A stretch of 64,000 nucleotides of DNA from Penelope pileata (lineage: Eukaryota; Chordata; Aves; Galliformes; Cracidae), in the NCBI GenBank assembly GCA_013396635.1, contig WBMW01000147.1:749346-813345 (forward strand), given 5' to 3'. The translations under genes were made by a program, and so were the position numbers. This document shows, one piece after another, positions 10,101-20,603 of the stretch. Every line of letters starts with the position of its first letter. Within the stretch, counting starts at the first letter, position 1. The notes under the pieces were generated by a model. The model searched no databases, was not told the origin of the DNA, and saw only the letters and a list, made by a program, of their open reading frames with translations.

Positions 10101-10711
10101 CTAAGCCCCCAAACCAGTGGATTTCAAATATGTCCCTGTAATTAGCTCTGATTACAGCCTTTTATAGCTGAAATGTTTTCAGAATTATTACGAATTACCT
10201 CCTTTAGCTGACACTTCAATCTTGGGCTAAATCGTTATGCATGAAGTAAGACACTAAATGAGTTAAATGTGTGTTTTCAGCGGTGGAGCTGAAGAATCAC
10301 ATCTTGCTGGCTTACCTGGCATTTTCGTAAAAACAGCAAAGCCAGAAACGCTGCTTTTCCCTGGGTTTGTGAGCGATTGGCATATGGCTTACTACTGACA
10401 TAAGTGCACTGCGCAAAGTCAGTCTTCCAGGGCCACTTTCAGGCTAATGATGGGTCCTGGGAGTGCAAAGCCCATCTACAGCAGGGTGGTGTGACCCTCT
10501 GTCCAGGAGAGTTGTGTTCTTTTGAATGTCTCTTGGAACAAATAGCGTGGGTCAAGGTGAACGTATCTATCTCCTCTGTTAAACTTGTGCCTTTATTTCC
10601 TTTCCAGGACGCCCACTCGCCTCCTTTCAGAGCAGCCCGACTGATTTAATACCGGATGCTACTGCTGTAGTCTATATTAAACGATCAGCTTCTCCAGGGA
10701 GAAGACTTTAA
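4074..10711 (+). CDS. PKDCC: PKDCC/VLK-family protein kinase, 5'-incomplete, seven visible exons
   Basis: Joining 4074-4136, 4213-4335, 6629-6900, 7751-7830, 7930-8034, 9530-9706 and 10608-10711 gives 307 residues with no internal stop. All introns are GT/AG and the phases agree. VLK (PKDCC) is a tyrosine kinase of the secretory pathway that acts on luminal and extracellular proteins and is needed for skeletal and lung development. Visible parts, numbered from the first readable residue: alpha-C Glu7 and the LRHPGVVQLYG stretch (14-24); LLDFQPRQF (84-92), the HRDxKPxN equivalent with Asp86; TDMDD (102-106), the DFG equivalent; CEGINEKRNL then the FFTYLLPHSAPP block; two N-glycosylation sequons (Asn177, Asn187); and a CWPSY...C...C...C C-terminal part. 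The N-lobe with signal peptide and VAIK-type lysine is missing at the gap. By recall, similarity to human PKDCC is only moderate, so a PKDCC-like paralogue is a real alternative. Confidence 0.88.
4213..4335 (+). CDS. PKDCC: Kinase exon B
   Basis: Exactly 41 codons in phase 0, from LYGHCYDGGG to LLQTPWEERFK. The acceptor is CTCCGCAG and the donor is GTAAGG. It covers the hinge-side strand and the ELGEPLEMIELLQ segment, which is typical of VLK. The intron before it is only 76 bp, which fits compact bird introns. Confidence 0.92.
4336..6628 (+). other. Intron 2 of the kinase gene
   Basis: 2.3 kb, the largest visible intron. It holds one reverse-oriented CR1 copy. The right end is AT-rich, with an ordinary pyrimidine tract before the acceptor at 6628. 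No additional exon with kinase-like coding is seen. The open frames in the left half are chance frames in GC-rich sequence. Confidence 0.7.
5351..5685 (-). repeat. CR1 LINE 3' fragment in intron 2
   Basis: On the + strand it begins with CATAGAATCGTTTGAGCTGG and TCCAACTCCCCTGCAATGAA, the reverse complement of the CR1 3' end. It continues through the typical TGCCAGTGCTTCACCACCCT and AACCATTTCCCCCTGTCCTA blocks before breaking off. It is 5'-truncated, about 335 bp, and antisense to the host gene. Confidence 0.95.
6629..6900 (+). CDS. PKDCC: Kinase exon C, catalytic core
   Basis: Starts at ATTTGC after TTTCTCAG and ends in phase 2 (CG) before GTATGT. It encodes 90 full codons. AHSPLGSIVLLDFQPRQF contains the catalytic-loop Asp86. 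VDGNLKVTDMDD contains the DFG-equivalent Asp103. The segment ends with CEGINEKRNLFNAYR. Four cysteines lie between the catalytic core and this end, typical of extracellular kinases with disulfides. Confidence 0.95.
6901..7750 (+). other. Intron 3 of the kinase gene
   Basis: 850 bp with a clean donor (GTATGT) and acceptor (TTTTTGCAG). It contains a long antisense open frame (6924-7640), described under findings. No repeat is recognised. Confidence 0.75.
7751..7830 (+). CDS. PKDCC: Kinase exon D
   Basis: Enters with 1 nt completing the split Arg codon and leaves in phase 1. It encodes YFFTYLLPHSAPPALQPF and then LRDILNATG. The LLPHSAPP motif is characteristic of VLK, and NAT is an N-glycosylation sequon (Asn177). 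The donor is GTATCG. Confidence 0.95.
7930..8034 (+). CDS. PKDCC: Kinase exon E
   Basis: Completes the split Gly codon and encodes DLRYGINETLKAFEKVLHLY, then KSGLYLQ and KRPLLLK, leaving in phase 1. NET is a second sequon (Asn187). The preceding intron is 99 bp. The last residues (KRPLLLK) are where recalled mammalian PKDCC has a Ser/Thr-rich stretch, so the family similarity drops here. Confidence 0.92.
8035..9529 (+). other. Intron 5 of the kinase gene
   Basis: 1.5 kb. ACCTAACAT occurs three times within 40 bp near the donor (8056-8095). The rest is unremarkable, with a GC-richer part at 9000-9350 that carries only chance open frames. The acceptor is TGTTCCCAG. Confidence 0.7.
9530..9706 (+). 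CDS. PKDCC: Kinase exon F, C-terminal cysteine segment
   Basis: Completes a split Glu codon (phase 1) and encodes 58 full codons. YKCWPSYSHLGCLLSV, AAAICSSQPQCQSF and TQQRTWTG match the C-terminal cysteine-containing region of VLK. Four cysteines are visible in this exon. The donor is GTGAGC. Codons are GC3-rich compared with exons C-E. Confidence 0.95.
9707..10607 (+). other. Intron 6 of the kinase gene, with AT-rich block
   Basis: 900 bp. The middle part (about 10060-10260) is AT-rich and holds TACAATTAAAAGG, CCTGTAATTAGCTC, GAATTATTACGAATTACC and GTTATGCATGAAG, which resemble homeodomain and POU sites. It is a candidate intronic enhancer by composition only. Confidence 0.4.
10608..10711 (+). 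CDS. PKDCC: Kinase exon G with stop codon
   Basis: Completes the split Gly codon after ACGTGGACAG, giving TWTG-RPLASF, and ends at TAA (10709-10711). The tail (SSPTDLIPDATAVVYIKR, then SASPGRRL) keeps the VVPD...YVK-like arrangement of the family but ends with a basic stretch. The acceptor is TTTCCAG. No close AATAAA follows. The nearest pair is at 12630-12635 and 12648-12653. Confidence 0.88.
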
Positions 10712-12629
10712 CGACAATGAGATCACATAAAATGATCCTGGGAGGAACAAACCACTGGGGAGAAGTTCATCTCCTGAAAAGAATGACATGCTTTATTTTG
10801 CTTGGGATGTGATCTCCCTGCCAGCTCAGATTGAGTCAAATGCTGCTGTCTCCTTGATCAAAGCTCCGATTCCCGTTGCAGAGTGCTCCCCTCCCCACAG
10901 CCCCGCTAGCTTGTTTAGCTGTTCCCACACTGCTGTTCTGCATAAATGCTCTCAGTTTTAGTCAAGGTCGCCAGACTCTGCAATACCTAGCCTTGCTGCT
11001 TCAGTAGTCAGCTTGTCAGCCAAGAAACAGAAGTAGCTGCAGGGACCCAGTTAGAGTAAGCTCAGTTTGCTCAGCAGACTCTGAATAACCTACAAATAAT
11101 GCACGCTGGAGAACGCAGCAGCTCCTCCTGCAGCTGCCAACAAGGATTTCACACCACTGCAGAGAGAAGGGCCCGGACCTTGGCCATGGGGCTGAGGTTG
11201 CAGGGTTGGGGTCCATAACCAGAGGTTGATGCTGGGGGTGGTCCTCCAAGGTGAGTCGTGATTCAGTGCCTTTGGAGGCAGAGGAAGGAGGTGATGCAGA
11301 GGTCAGCTCTGAAACCCAGTGTCAGGATGCTTGGATACAGAATTTGGGTTTGACCCAGAGTGATCTGTTTTGCCAGCTCCCACGTATCAACCTTGAAGGT
11401 TTTTCTGTTACTTTCCGTGAAAGAACAAGACATTCAAATTATTTATGTATGAAGTGTTACTCTGTATGGTAAAGAATGACTATGTTTATTCTAAGCATTC
11501 TGTGAATAGCTTTTCTTTTCTAATTGTCTGTGTTTTAATGCAACCAAATGCAAAATGCAAGTGTTCCCCGCCTTCAGCTCTCCCAGCATCGTGCCTGCTC
11601 CTGAGAGCAACCTGTGGGCGTGCACCTGTGTGTGCTGCTCCCTGGGCTGGCTGCAGGCAGTGCACTTTTTTTTCCAGTGAGTTCAGGAAAACCCCAAATC
11701 TCTGCTGAGCTCACCTTGCTGCAGGGGAAGGATTGTAGCCTCGTACAGGAGAGCTGTGTTGCAGCATCCCTGTGATGCAGAGCTGAGTTTTCCTCCCAGC
11801 CTACACCCAAGCTCTTGCCTGTGGTTGTGCTGTGTTTGCTATGAGTTGGCCCGGGGTTTCCTAACGCAGATGTTCACCTTTCAGCTCATTAGTGCTCGCA
11901 GCAATGCTGTTCCACGGGGCCTTTCTCATGCAGTATAACCCCTGCTGCTTGCATTGGGGCTCAGGGACTCTGATAGTGATATCAATTAATGAGAATTCCT
12001 ATTAGCACAACAAGAAGGCTCTTCGTACCGTGACTGCCACACTGCTGCAGGCTCTGTGAAGGCAAGGCTTTTAAAATGGACATGATAGTGGGTCCTGGGG
12101 AAGCTGGAGGAATGTTCCTGCCAGGGGTCCTCTGTTTTTACTTTGATCCCCCTGAGCTTCAGGTTCTGTGGCACTTTGCATCAGCGAGAGGTAATGAGAG
12201 TTTATTCCATCTCTCTCAATGTCAGGCAATACAAATCAGAAGTACATCCCCCCCAAAGTGAGGGCAAGGGCCAGCCTGAGGTTATTTTGGAGAGGAAGAA
12301 GCAGTGAGTATGAAAATTCAAAAGTTGCTGTGATTCCAGGTTTTTCTGGGAAGATCTTCCTGGCCTCAATATTTCTCCTGGTAGAAACTGCAGATTCTGG
12401 GAACACCGTGTGTTTTACCCATGCAGTACTCCTTTAATGTTGTTGTTTTTTCCATGGAGTTTTGATTGTATGATTTCCTGCAAATCAGTCAGGGCAGTCT
12501 GTCAGCAGATGGTGCAGAGTGTTACGGGGTGATTTGTATAAATGCAGATTCCAACATCAGACCTGCAGTTGTTAGAGCCTGAGGGCAGACGCATTATCAT
12601 CCTCTCTCATGTTTGAGCACACAGTGCTT
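10712..12629 (+). other. 3' UTR and/or downstream flank of the kinase gene
   Basis: 1.9 kb between the stop codon and the first AATAAA pair. No splice structure or repeats are recognised. Long single-exon 3' UTRs are common in vertebrates, so much of this may be transcribed, but nothing in the sequence fixes the end. Confidence 0.35.
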
Positions 12630-12653
12630 AATAAAAAGAAACTTACTAATAAA
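12630..12653 (+). terminator. Candidate polyadenylation signals (two AATAAA)
   Basis: AATAAA at 12630-12635 and again at 12648-12653, followed within about 60 bp by a GT-rich stretch (GGCTTTTGTGGGCAGTG). They are on the strand of the kinase gene. Use as its 3' end is inferred. Confidence 0.3.
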
Positions 12654-12824
12654 AAGGGAACCAGAGATCCTCAGAATCCCAACTACTCCATCTGCTCTTG
12701 CCACAGTGGCTGGCTTTTGTGGGCAGTGTAGTCCAGCCCCTTCAAATGAGTGGGTGCATCCCTGGAGCCTGCATCCCTGCTAGTGCATTCCCCATGCTGC
12801 TTAAATGTACTGGACAAGACAGTT

Positions 12825-13113
12825 CATAGAATGGAAAAAAAAAAATTTTGCAGATCATCCAGTTCCACCCCCTGCCATGAGCAGGGCTGCCACCCACCAG
12901 AACAGGCTGCCCAGGGCACCATCCAACCTGGCCTTGAATGCTTCCAGGGATGGGGCACTCAGCTTCTCTGGGCAGCCTGGGCCAGTGCCTCACCAGCCTC
13001 ATCATGAAGAATTTCTTCCTAATTTCTAATCGAAGTCTCCCCTCTTTTAGTTTAAAACCATTTCCCCTTGTCCTATCACTATCTACCCATGTAAAAAGTC
13101 AGTCTCCCTCCTG
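12825..13113 (-). repeat. CR1 LINE 3' fragment
   Basis: The + strand starts with CATAGAATGG and an A-run, then ATCATCCAGTTCCACCCCCT, GCCATGAGCAGGGCTGCCAC, TGGGCCAGTGCCTCACCAGC and AAACCATTTCCCCTTGTCCT: the reverse complement of a CR1 3' region. It is 5'-truncated. The poly-A insertion after the first bases is a private change. Confidence 0.96.
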
Positions 13114-16100
13114 TTGTCTTCACACGTATCTGCCATGCTGAACTGGACCCTCTTTGTGGCTGCTTCCACCTTCATTCACACCTTCAGCCGTGCAATGCCT
13201 CTGGGTATGCTGGAATCTGTCCTTTGCTCCAGTAAAATGGGCAGCAGCAAAGATGACAAATATCCACCAGTGGGGGCTCAGGTGCTTGGTTGTGTCCAAT
13301 TCTGTTCACCTGCCAGAAGCTTGGAAGATGCTGCAAATCTGCTGTCAGAAGTGCTGCACTCTGTGCACCCTGTGCAGCTCCCTGTGGCACAAGCACCTGG
13401 TGGGCGTTCAGCTGAGTTTGAGGTGCTGTCCTGCTGCAGGTGAGTGGTGCCTGGTGAAAGCTGGGAGACACAGGCAGGGAAAATGTGCTATCACCCTACT
13501 GCATCTATGGCTACAGCCTGACATGCATTTGAGGAAGCACAGTCAGTGGAAAAAGTGGTTCCCAACCTGCTTTTTCCCAGCTTATTGCTGTTATTTTCCA
13601 CTACAAAACCTTTTCCAATGGCTGTGCCAGTTTTGATGCACATAAAATCCATCCTCTGCTGCCTCAAGGAGCTTTAGACTTTCAATTCCAGTGTGCATGC
13701 CTAAAATCTCTCTTCTGGTAACTACAGTACATGCGAAACTCAGATATAAACGTTTGTTGCCCTTAAAAGTCACAGTTGCTGGAGTCAATTTGTCTCTGCT
13801 GATGCCGATCAGCCACCATTGTGGAATACGTAACAGAGGAAAGTGCTAGGAAGGAAGCAGCAGGGGATCAATTGCAATGGAAACCATGTGTGCTGGAGGA
13901 ATAATATTTACCTAAATGTGTCTATCACATCTTCCCAAAGGATGCTGCTATTAGGAGAAAATGGATATGAAAATGTTGCCTCCATAGATAAAAGGAACAT
14001 CATTTTTTAAAAACTCGTACTTTAATATCCTTAATTAATTCCATGTTGTAATAACAGAGATAAAACCACATCCACAAAGGATAATACCATGTCCTCCAAA
14101 GATATAAACCACAGTTTAATAAATATCAACAGATGACACCTGACTCACATTAAGTATGTTTGCACCCATGAGTGGTGACTTCATGACAGATCGAAGAGTG
14201 GAGTGAGGGGACAGAGCCCAACAAAGAAAGAGCAGCTCCTGGTGCATCAGCCAGGCTTCAGGTAACAACCAAAATAATTCTGTATTCTGCCTCTACACAT
14301 TTTGCAAACTTCACTGATGTTCTATACAGCACTCAGGTGAATTTTCAAGTCAGTTTGGAGCATTTGGAACAAGGAAGAATTTATCATAGGCAGCTGTAGG
14401 CCCAGGTCACATATCTGCATTAATACTGATTTTTGAAAGGTTTCATATAAATTCATGGACCAAATCTGATCTTTGTGGCTATAAATTGGAGTGCTTAGGC
14501 CCTTCCATGATGAAGGACCTATTTTGAGATCCAATTTGGGGACTTCACTAGTTCCTCAAAATGGGCTCCAGAATAGCCTATTGCAATGTCTTGGTAGGAC
14601 TTCAGAGTGAATTTCCCGGTGTCCTAAAGTGATATGAAAAGCAGTGTGGAGATGCTGACAGTGAATGAAAATTTACAGAAGAGGTTTTTATAGGAAAGAC
14701 AGCCATAAGCCTCTCTGCCTCTTCTATAGGGTGGTCAACTTGCCCTCAGTGAGAGCTCTTGGCTAATGAGAAATTGTGCTGGGTACTGCATGAACCGAGA
14801 CCATGTGCGCCAGGGTGGGAATGCCTGCTGGGCTCCTCTGACTGGAACTCAGCTCCTGGCTCTGTGTGAGCTTCAGGCAACAGCTCGTGCTTTGGAGCTG
14901 TTTGACCCTTAGCACTGCTGGCTGGCCAACCCAGAGCAAAAACACTGTGTTTCTTGGTAGGGAAGACTTCTTCAAGGAGCTTTAGAGATGGAGATGCTCA
15001 TGGCTTTTTAAGAAACACATCCTTGACCTTTCTGGGCATCATGTCCCTGCACTGCGCCCACTACCACAACCACCTTGTCTTCTCTGACTCCCAGCATCCA
15101 TAATATCATCCTCACCTCCCCCACCAAAACCCTGCCCACAGCTGCTGCACACTCAGGTCTCTCTCCTGTTGTTCAGTCCCCAGTCTCTGTCTTTCCTCCC
15201 TACATGCTGTCCCAGCTCACCCACTCCTTACCTGTGGCTGCGCAGAATTCATGCATGTTCCTGCAGCCTCCAAACCTTGCAGCTGAGCCATGTGTGACAG
15301 TGTGGCCAGGGAGCCCTTAGTTCATCTGTTCTCAGAGAGGAAGTAGTCCCACGTGCAGCAGAACAGGATCTTGTGAAACCACAGGATCAACCTGCCTTTG
15401 ATTTGCAGCCTGCATTTTCATTGACCAGTGATGATTTCTAGATTACAAAGTATTAAACAATGTAGTAACACCCCCCTGTAAACAACTCAGGTTAAACCTA
15501 CCCGTTAAAAACATGGTGCTTAACTATGTTGTATAATTGACATGGTACATTACACCTTCCCAATCCAAGCCTAGATAAGGCTTAAGAAAAGACAAATTCC
15601 TATACTGTCACATTTACAAGCATTTATTGTCAATCCTTATCAAAATCAGTGGAATTTTCTATTGAACATTTTGGATGAAATCTGTTGCCCTACTTAAAGT
15701 AATCGGGAATGCAATTGGGAAAATAAGACATCAGCCACTCCCAAAGCCACAAAATAAACAACAAAATTTCCACTTTCTTGTATCTGTAACCTATATTTCC
15801 CACATAACATTTTTAGCAAGTGAATTGTTTTTCTCTGCTGGGAAAAAACCCTGCTGCAAATTCCCTCACTGCTTCAGATGACAGATCAGAGAGTTCAGGC
15901 TTAGATTAAAAGCTTGATAATGAAACCTGGGGACACAAGTTAATCATCACATTGAGTAGCCAGAAAGGCGTTTTATGAATGTCTTGGGGACACTTGGTCG
16001 CGAAGGAAATTTTGTGAGTGCTCAGCTGGAAAATGCCAAGAAATATTGCAGATAACTAGCTGCTGCACCTCGCTCAGTGTTGTTCCTTTCTCATCTGGAG

Positions 16101-17454
16101 AGGGAGTCGTGAACTCCCACTCCTAATTAATCTTGCCCTTGTTTTCTTCTTCTGATTCTTTAAATACACGAGAAACAGTTCACTGTTCCTCCCAGTGAAG
16201 TTAATGCCATGGTTTGCGTTTTCATGGGTTGACTATTTCACTTTGTCTAGAAAAACTACTGTTACTTGACTATCGTCATTAACACGATCACCGAAACAAA
16301 GCAGTTGCGCCAGCCTAAAGTCACTCTTACTCTAGAGGGGCATAAAACCCAAAAGCTTTCCTGGCACTGCTAAAGACCAGTTCAAAACATGCTTTGGAAA
16401 TAAAGCGTGGCCTGATTGCAATTGGATGTATGTTCATTTGCTATATGGTGACAGCAATTAAAGCCTCACTGAAACCTTTATAAAGCAGCAAAGTATTCTG
16501 TTTCCACTCAGGAAATCTTAGGTAGAAGCTACTTCTAGTAAAGTATAAACAACTTGCCTGGGCTTTTCCAAAAAAAAAAAAAAANCTTCATCTTTGAAAG
16601 AAATCAGTGATGTTGCTTTAACAGCACTTCCTTCATCTTGCTAAGATAACACCGGACTGCAAGGATTAGTCTCTTATCCTCACCTTCTTTGTTTTCTTAC
16701 CCACAGAGTTTGTCGTTCAGCACTAATGGAAAACCCCACAAGCACTGGGCAGGCACTGTGCAAGGGGAGAAGACAGTCTGCAAAGCCTCACAGCGACAGG
16801 CCCTGCAGGATGTCACCAGGCTGTCAAGGGAGCTGCCACCCATGGGCAGGGGAGATGGCGACAGTGCGCTCCCTGTCCCAGTCTCCTGCAGCATCAGGGC
16901 TGGAGGCTCCATGTGGAGGCAGCTGCCCACCCTTCGCTGCCTCTGCCCTGAGGCAGAGCTCCAGCACCCACACACCCGACCAGGACCTGCTCCCCACATT
17001 TCTGTATCTTGTGGCCTGAAGCATCTCTGTCCCCACGCTGCATCTGATGGTGACTTGCTAAAAAGCACACTGGCCAACACATGTTGTAGGCTTTGCTCTG
17101 TTTAAAGGACAATTTTATTTATTTTTATAAAGGGATTTTTTTGGAGCTGTTGTCTAGCCAAGAGGCTTCAGTCCTGCCAGTCTGTAGATGCTACCTTAGG
17201 AAAGGGGAATTTTTCCCATGCCAGGAACCAAATCAAAGCTTTACCTGCATCCTTAGAAGTGCAGCTTTACCTTGCCTGACCTCCCCATCCTACAGAGGAC
17301 CCTGAACTTGAGAGGATCGGCTTTGCACGTTCATGCACAGGAAAAGAATAGGGAGAACAAACAGAGCACCCCACCCTCTTCCACTTATTTAAGATCAGAA
17401 AGAGAGTGTAGGCTAAGCCTGGAGGAGTGGATTTATGGATTCAGAAGAACCTAG
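13114..17454. other. Intergenic, no gene recognised
   Basis: Mixed DNA with no recognisable exon or repeat family. Parts are AT-rich (13900-14180 and 15400-16550). GCCTGATTGCAATTGGATG near 16410 and CAGCAATTAAAGCC near 16453 are homeodomain/CCAAT-like. A single N (16585) ends a poly-A run. The GC-rich 16690-17080 part has chance frames on both strands. Confidence 0.5.
16570..16585. repeat. Poly-A run ending in an ambiguous base
   Basis: About 15 A residues followed by one N. This is an assembly-level uncertainty at a homopolymer. Confidence 0.9.
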
Positions 17455-17645
17455 TTATTAAAACGTTATGAAAGTTTTCCTCTCCTTTAAATGCATAAAT
17501 ATGCAGATGAAAGGAGCCATATGATCTGGCCACTGGCCATGCTGCTGCAGGCTCAGCCTAATTATCAGCTGCCAGCTCTGACGCTTTTTAAGTGGTGAAC
17601 ATGATTAAAGATGCAAAGACAATTGAAGAAAGTTAGATTGGTTCT
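17455..17645. promoter_or_regulatory. AT-rich block with octamer-like palindrome
   Basis: Holds AATGCATAAATATGCAGATG (about 17490-17509), a near-palindrome made of two ATGCA half sites, as bound by POU proteins. CAGCCTAATTATCAGCTG and GAACATGATTAAAGATGC follow. An E-box-type CAGCTG sits next to the TAATTA core. There is no coding. Enhancer function is inferred from motif clustering only. Confidence 0.3.
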
Positions 17646-20563
17646 TACAAGGCCTGCTTCTATTTTATAACCACATGGCAGCTTGGCCTTTGAGACTGAA
17701 TCTGCCCTTACAAGCTGAGGGAGAAAAGTTCTGCTGATCAGACAGTTTCTTTTCAACCACAAGCTCCACGTGCTCTTGAATTCATCATTTTCATAGCAAG
17801 GCATTTGCCAAGGCAAGCTGCTCTCCCCCCCGGTCTGAGGAAAGGAGGACAGGGAGCATGCCAGAGAGGGTCAGCCTCACCAGGTGAGGGGGAAATCGCA
17901 GCTTCAGGAGCGTGCTCTGAGTGTCCAGACCCTCCCAGGCAGAGGTACTAACTTGTGCTGAAGGCATGGTGGCAGCAGGACTCCTGGGGCTTCTCCCTTC
18001 CTTTGGAACTGAAAAAATCATTGAGAAAGCCAGATGGCCTTGTGTGTTTGGGAGAGAACTGCAGTGCTGTGGGCAAAACAAAGAGCTGGGATTCTTCTCC
18101 CCATTACTGCCATTTTTCTAGCTTGGTTTCATTGCTGCTGCAGCTAAAGCCAGGCCAAACTGTCTGGCAGCATCCATCCTTTTGTGATCTGTATTCACAG
18201 GGGGACAGAGCCTGGCGCTGCAAAGTGACAGACCTGTCAGTTCTCACACATCGAGTGTGAATCTCGCACAGTTGGGTGTTGGTCTCACACTTCCCACAGC
18301 CATGGCTGTGTCTTCTGCCTTCCAGAGCCTCCCCTGGTTCTGGGGCTCTGCCTGGAGCTGCACCATGCCCAGGGGGCTGAGAAGTGGCAGCCCTCTGAGG
18401 GCTTGCACTGCTGTTTCATGGCTTTCCAGAGAGAAAAACAATTTGGCTGGTTTTTAGCTCCACCAGAGCACAGCAGAGCTGTTGCATGTGCTCTGGGAGT
18501 GAATCTGTCTCTACACACAGCCCCAGCCTGCTCCTGGGCCAGCTGGAGTCACCCAGTGTGTGCACACTCCTGTGACATGCTCAACAGCGCCATGCCACCT
18601 CCATCTGTGTGGCAGATGGCACCCAGGCCCTGGTCACCGCCACCGCTCCGAGGCCGCTCCTTGAGGTGGCTGGGTGGCAGTACGGGCTGGAAGCAGGCAT
18701 CCTGCTGCTGCCTGTTCAAGAAATCCTATTGAACAGGAGCTGTTGCCCTCCAGACACAGCTTAGGACATACTGTGTCTCAGCACGGCCCTGTCCCGTGCG
18801 AATATCGAGCAGTGCCCAGACACGTGCTGCGGGGCTGAGGCCCAGCCTAGTGGGTGGCCGCAGCAGAGGCAGCCACCTCGGCTTGCTTTGTGACCAGCAA
18901 TGATCCATTTGACCACCACGGGACATCTGCTCCTGCACGGGGTGATTGGCATTCTCAAAAGGCCATTGATTGTAAAAGCAGCCCAGGGTGACCAGCTCAG
19001 GCGCAGACACATGAAATGAATCCTACTTGAGGGGTCTCGTGTCAATGCTCGGCCATGAGTACTGATAGAGATACGGTGTGAGCGCTCCATTTGCTGCTGG
19101 AAACGTGACTCTGTCCTTCTGCTGAGCTCCATGTCAGGAGCCAGGCTGTCTCCTCACCTCCTGATTTATGAGCTAGATACTCATGGAGCCACTTTGTCCT
19201 TTGAAAAGGAGCAGTGCAGGCACAGCTGTGGCCCTGTCTGCCCAAGATTAAGGCCTTCTCCAGTTTCTTGCTGATTTAACCACCTTCCAATGTATAGATT
19301 GATGGGAGACAAAGATGGAAAGCAACTCTGATTGTTATGTCTCATACCTGGGCAGCCCCCAAGGCCCTGCTGCACTGGCTTTGGTCTTCTAGCCTTCTTA
19401 TGTCATATTACATTTGTCAAGAAGTAAACCAGTTAAAGAAAAGCAACTTGTCTGTGCCAAAGTTATGTTCTAGGAAGCCCCACTATAATTTCGTGTTCCC
19501 CTCAAATGTTTCTTGTTTAAGGAGCAGACTGTAGCACCGCTCTTGGATAACCAAGGATCCCTGAAGAACTATTCTATGATTACAGGTTTGCTAAGGTTGA
19601 GATTTGCATTTTCCCCATTATGCTCTCTCTGCGCCACTTCCCAGATCATGTTCTCTCTTTTAAGAATAAAAGTGTTGGCCACAAGCTAGTCATTACAACC
19701 TATTTCAAATCACAATCTCTTTCACCGTTTGACAAAACAAACATGCCTTATCTCGGAGATTATTCTATTGCAAAAGATAAGCAAAATGGGCCAGATATCA
19801 GTGCTAATTATCCTATAAAGGACATTCCATACTGATCCAATATATACAGTCAGGCCACGGAAGTCTGTTTTTTCTGAAGCATTAATAATGCATAAGCATG
19901 CTGCTCTTTCTAGTCTCAGCCAGATGCCTCTGTATTATGAGCACATTCTCACTAATATATTCCCTGGTACAGGAAAAAAGGATTAATCACATGCAGGGAA
20001 TGGCAGGAATACATATATTTTAATAATTCTCTGTTTTCCATTCCTGGCATTTGTTTGCATTTGAAGATAGGCCTGCCCTCTCCCTAGGGATGGGAAGGGG
20101 CTGCCTGGCAGCCAGCATGCTCCTGCTTGTTGCTGGCTCAGGGCTGGCTCCCAAGGCACCATACGTAGGGTACTGGGGCTGCTGAGAGCTTCTTCCTCCC
20201 AAGCAGTTCCCTAGAAGTCAAACGTTATCGGCAGATTTGCATCTTGACCCTGCTATCACTCACCGTTTATCTGTGCTCCAGCCATGTAGGCGTGTTCCTC
20301 TTGGGCGAGCATCTGAAAAATGGACTTGTTCACAGGCTAGGAAAAATATAACTGATTATAATTGAAGTGCAGTTCATATAGTAAACACCTCCATTTTTAT
20401 CAACAAAGTGCAGGAAAGAAAGCAAATAATTAAATCAGAGTGAAAACAAACAGGAGCGCCTGACTCTGTCTTTGCTGTGCCAGTGCAGAATCTCAGCACT
20501 GCAAGAAGAGGTTCACAGTCTCCATCCCTGCCCCTGCCTCTGTGCTTCTGATATCCAGTTTCA
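17646..20563. other. Intergenic, no gene recognised
   Basis: Moderately GC-rich at 17820-19250, then AT-rich from 19500. Short open frames occur on both strands without domain content. A possible AT-rich regulatory stretch lies at 19600-20040. Nothing else can be supported. Confidence 0.5.
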
Positions 20564-20603
20564 CCTACTAAAATCACAGAACGCCTACTAAAATCGCAGA
20601 AAA
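20564..20603. repeat. Tandem duplication, 20-bp unit, two copies
   Basis: CCTACTAAAATCACAGAACG (20564-20583) is directly followed by CCTACTAAAATCGCAGAAAA (20584-20603). The copies differ at three positions, so the duplication is not brand new. Confidence 0.9.

Noticed and set aside
16689..17105. Overlapping frames on both strands in a GC-rich patch
   Set aside because: Both strands are open over the same span, as expected for GC-rich DNA. No splice signals or domains.
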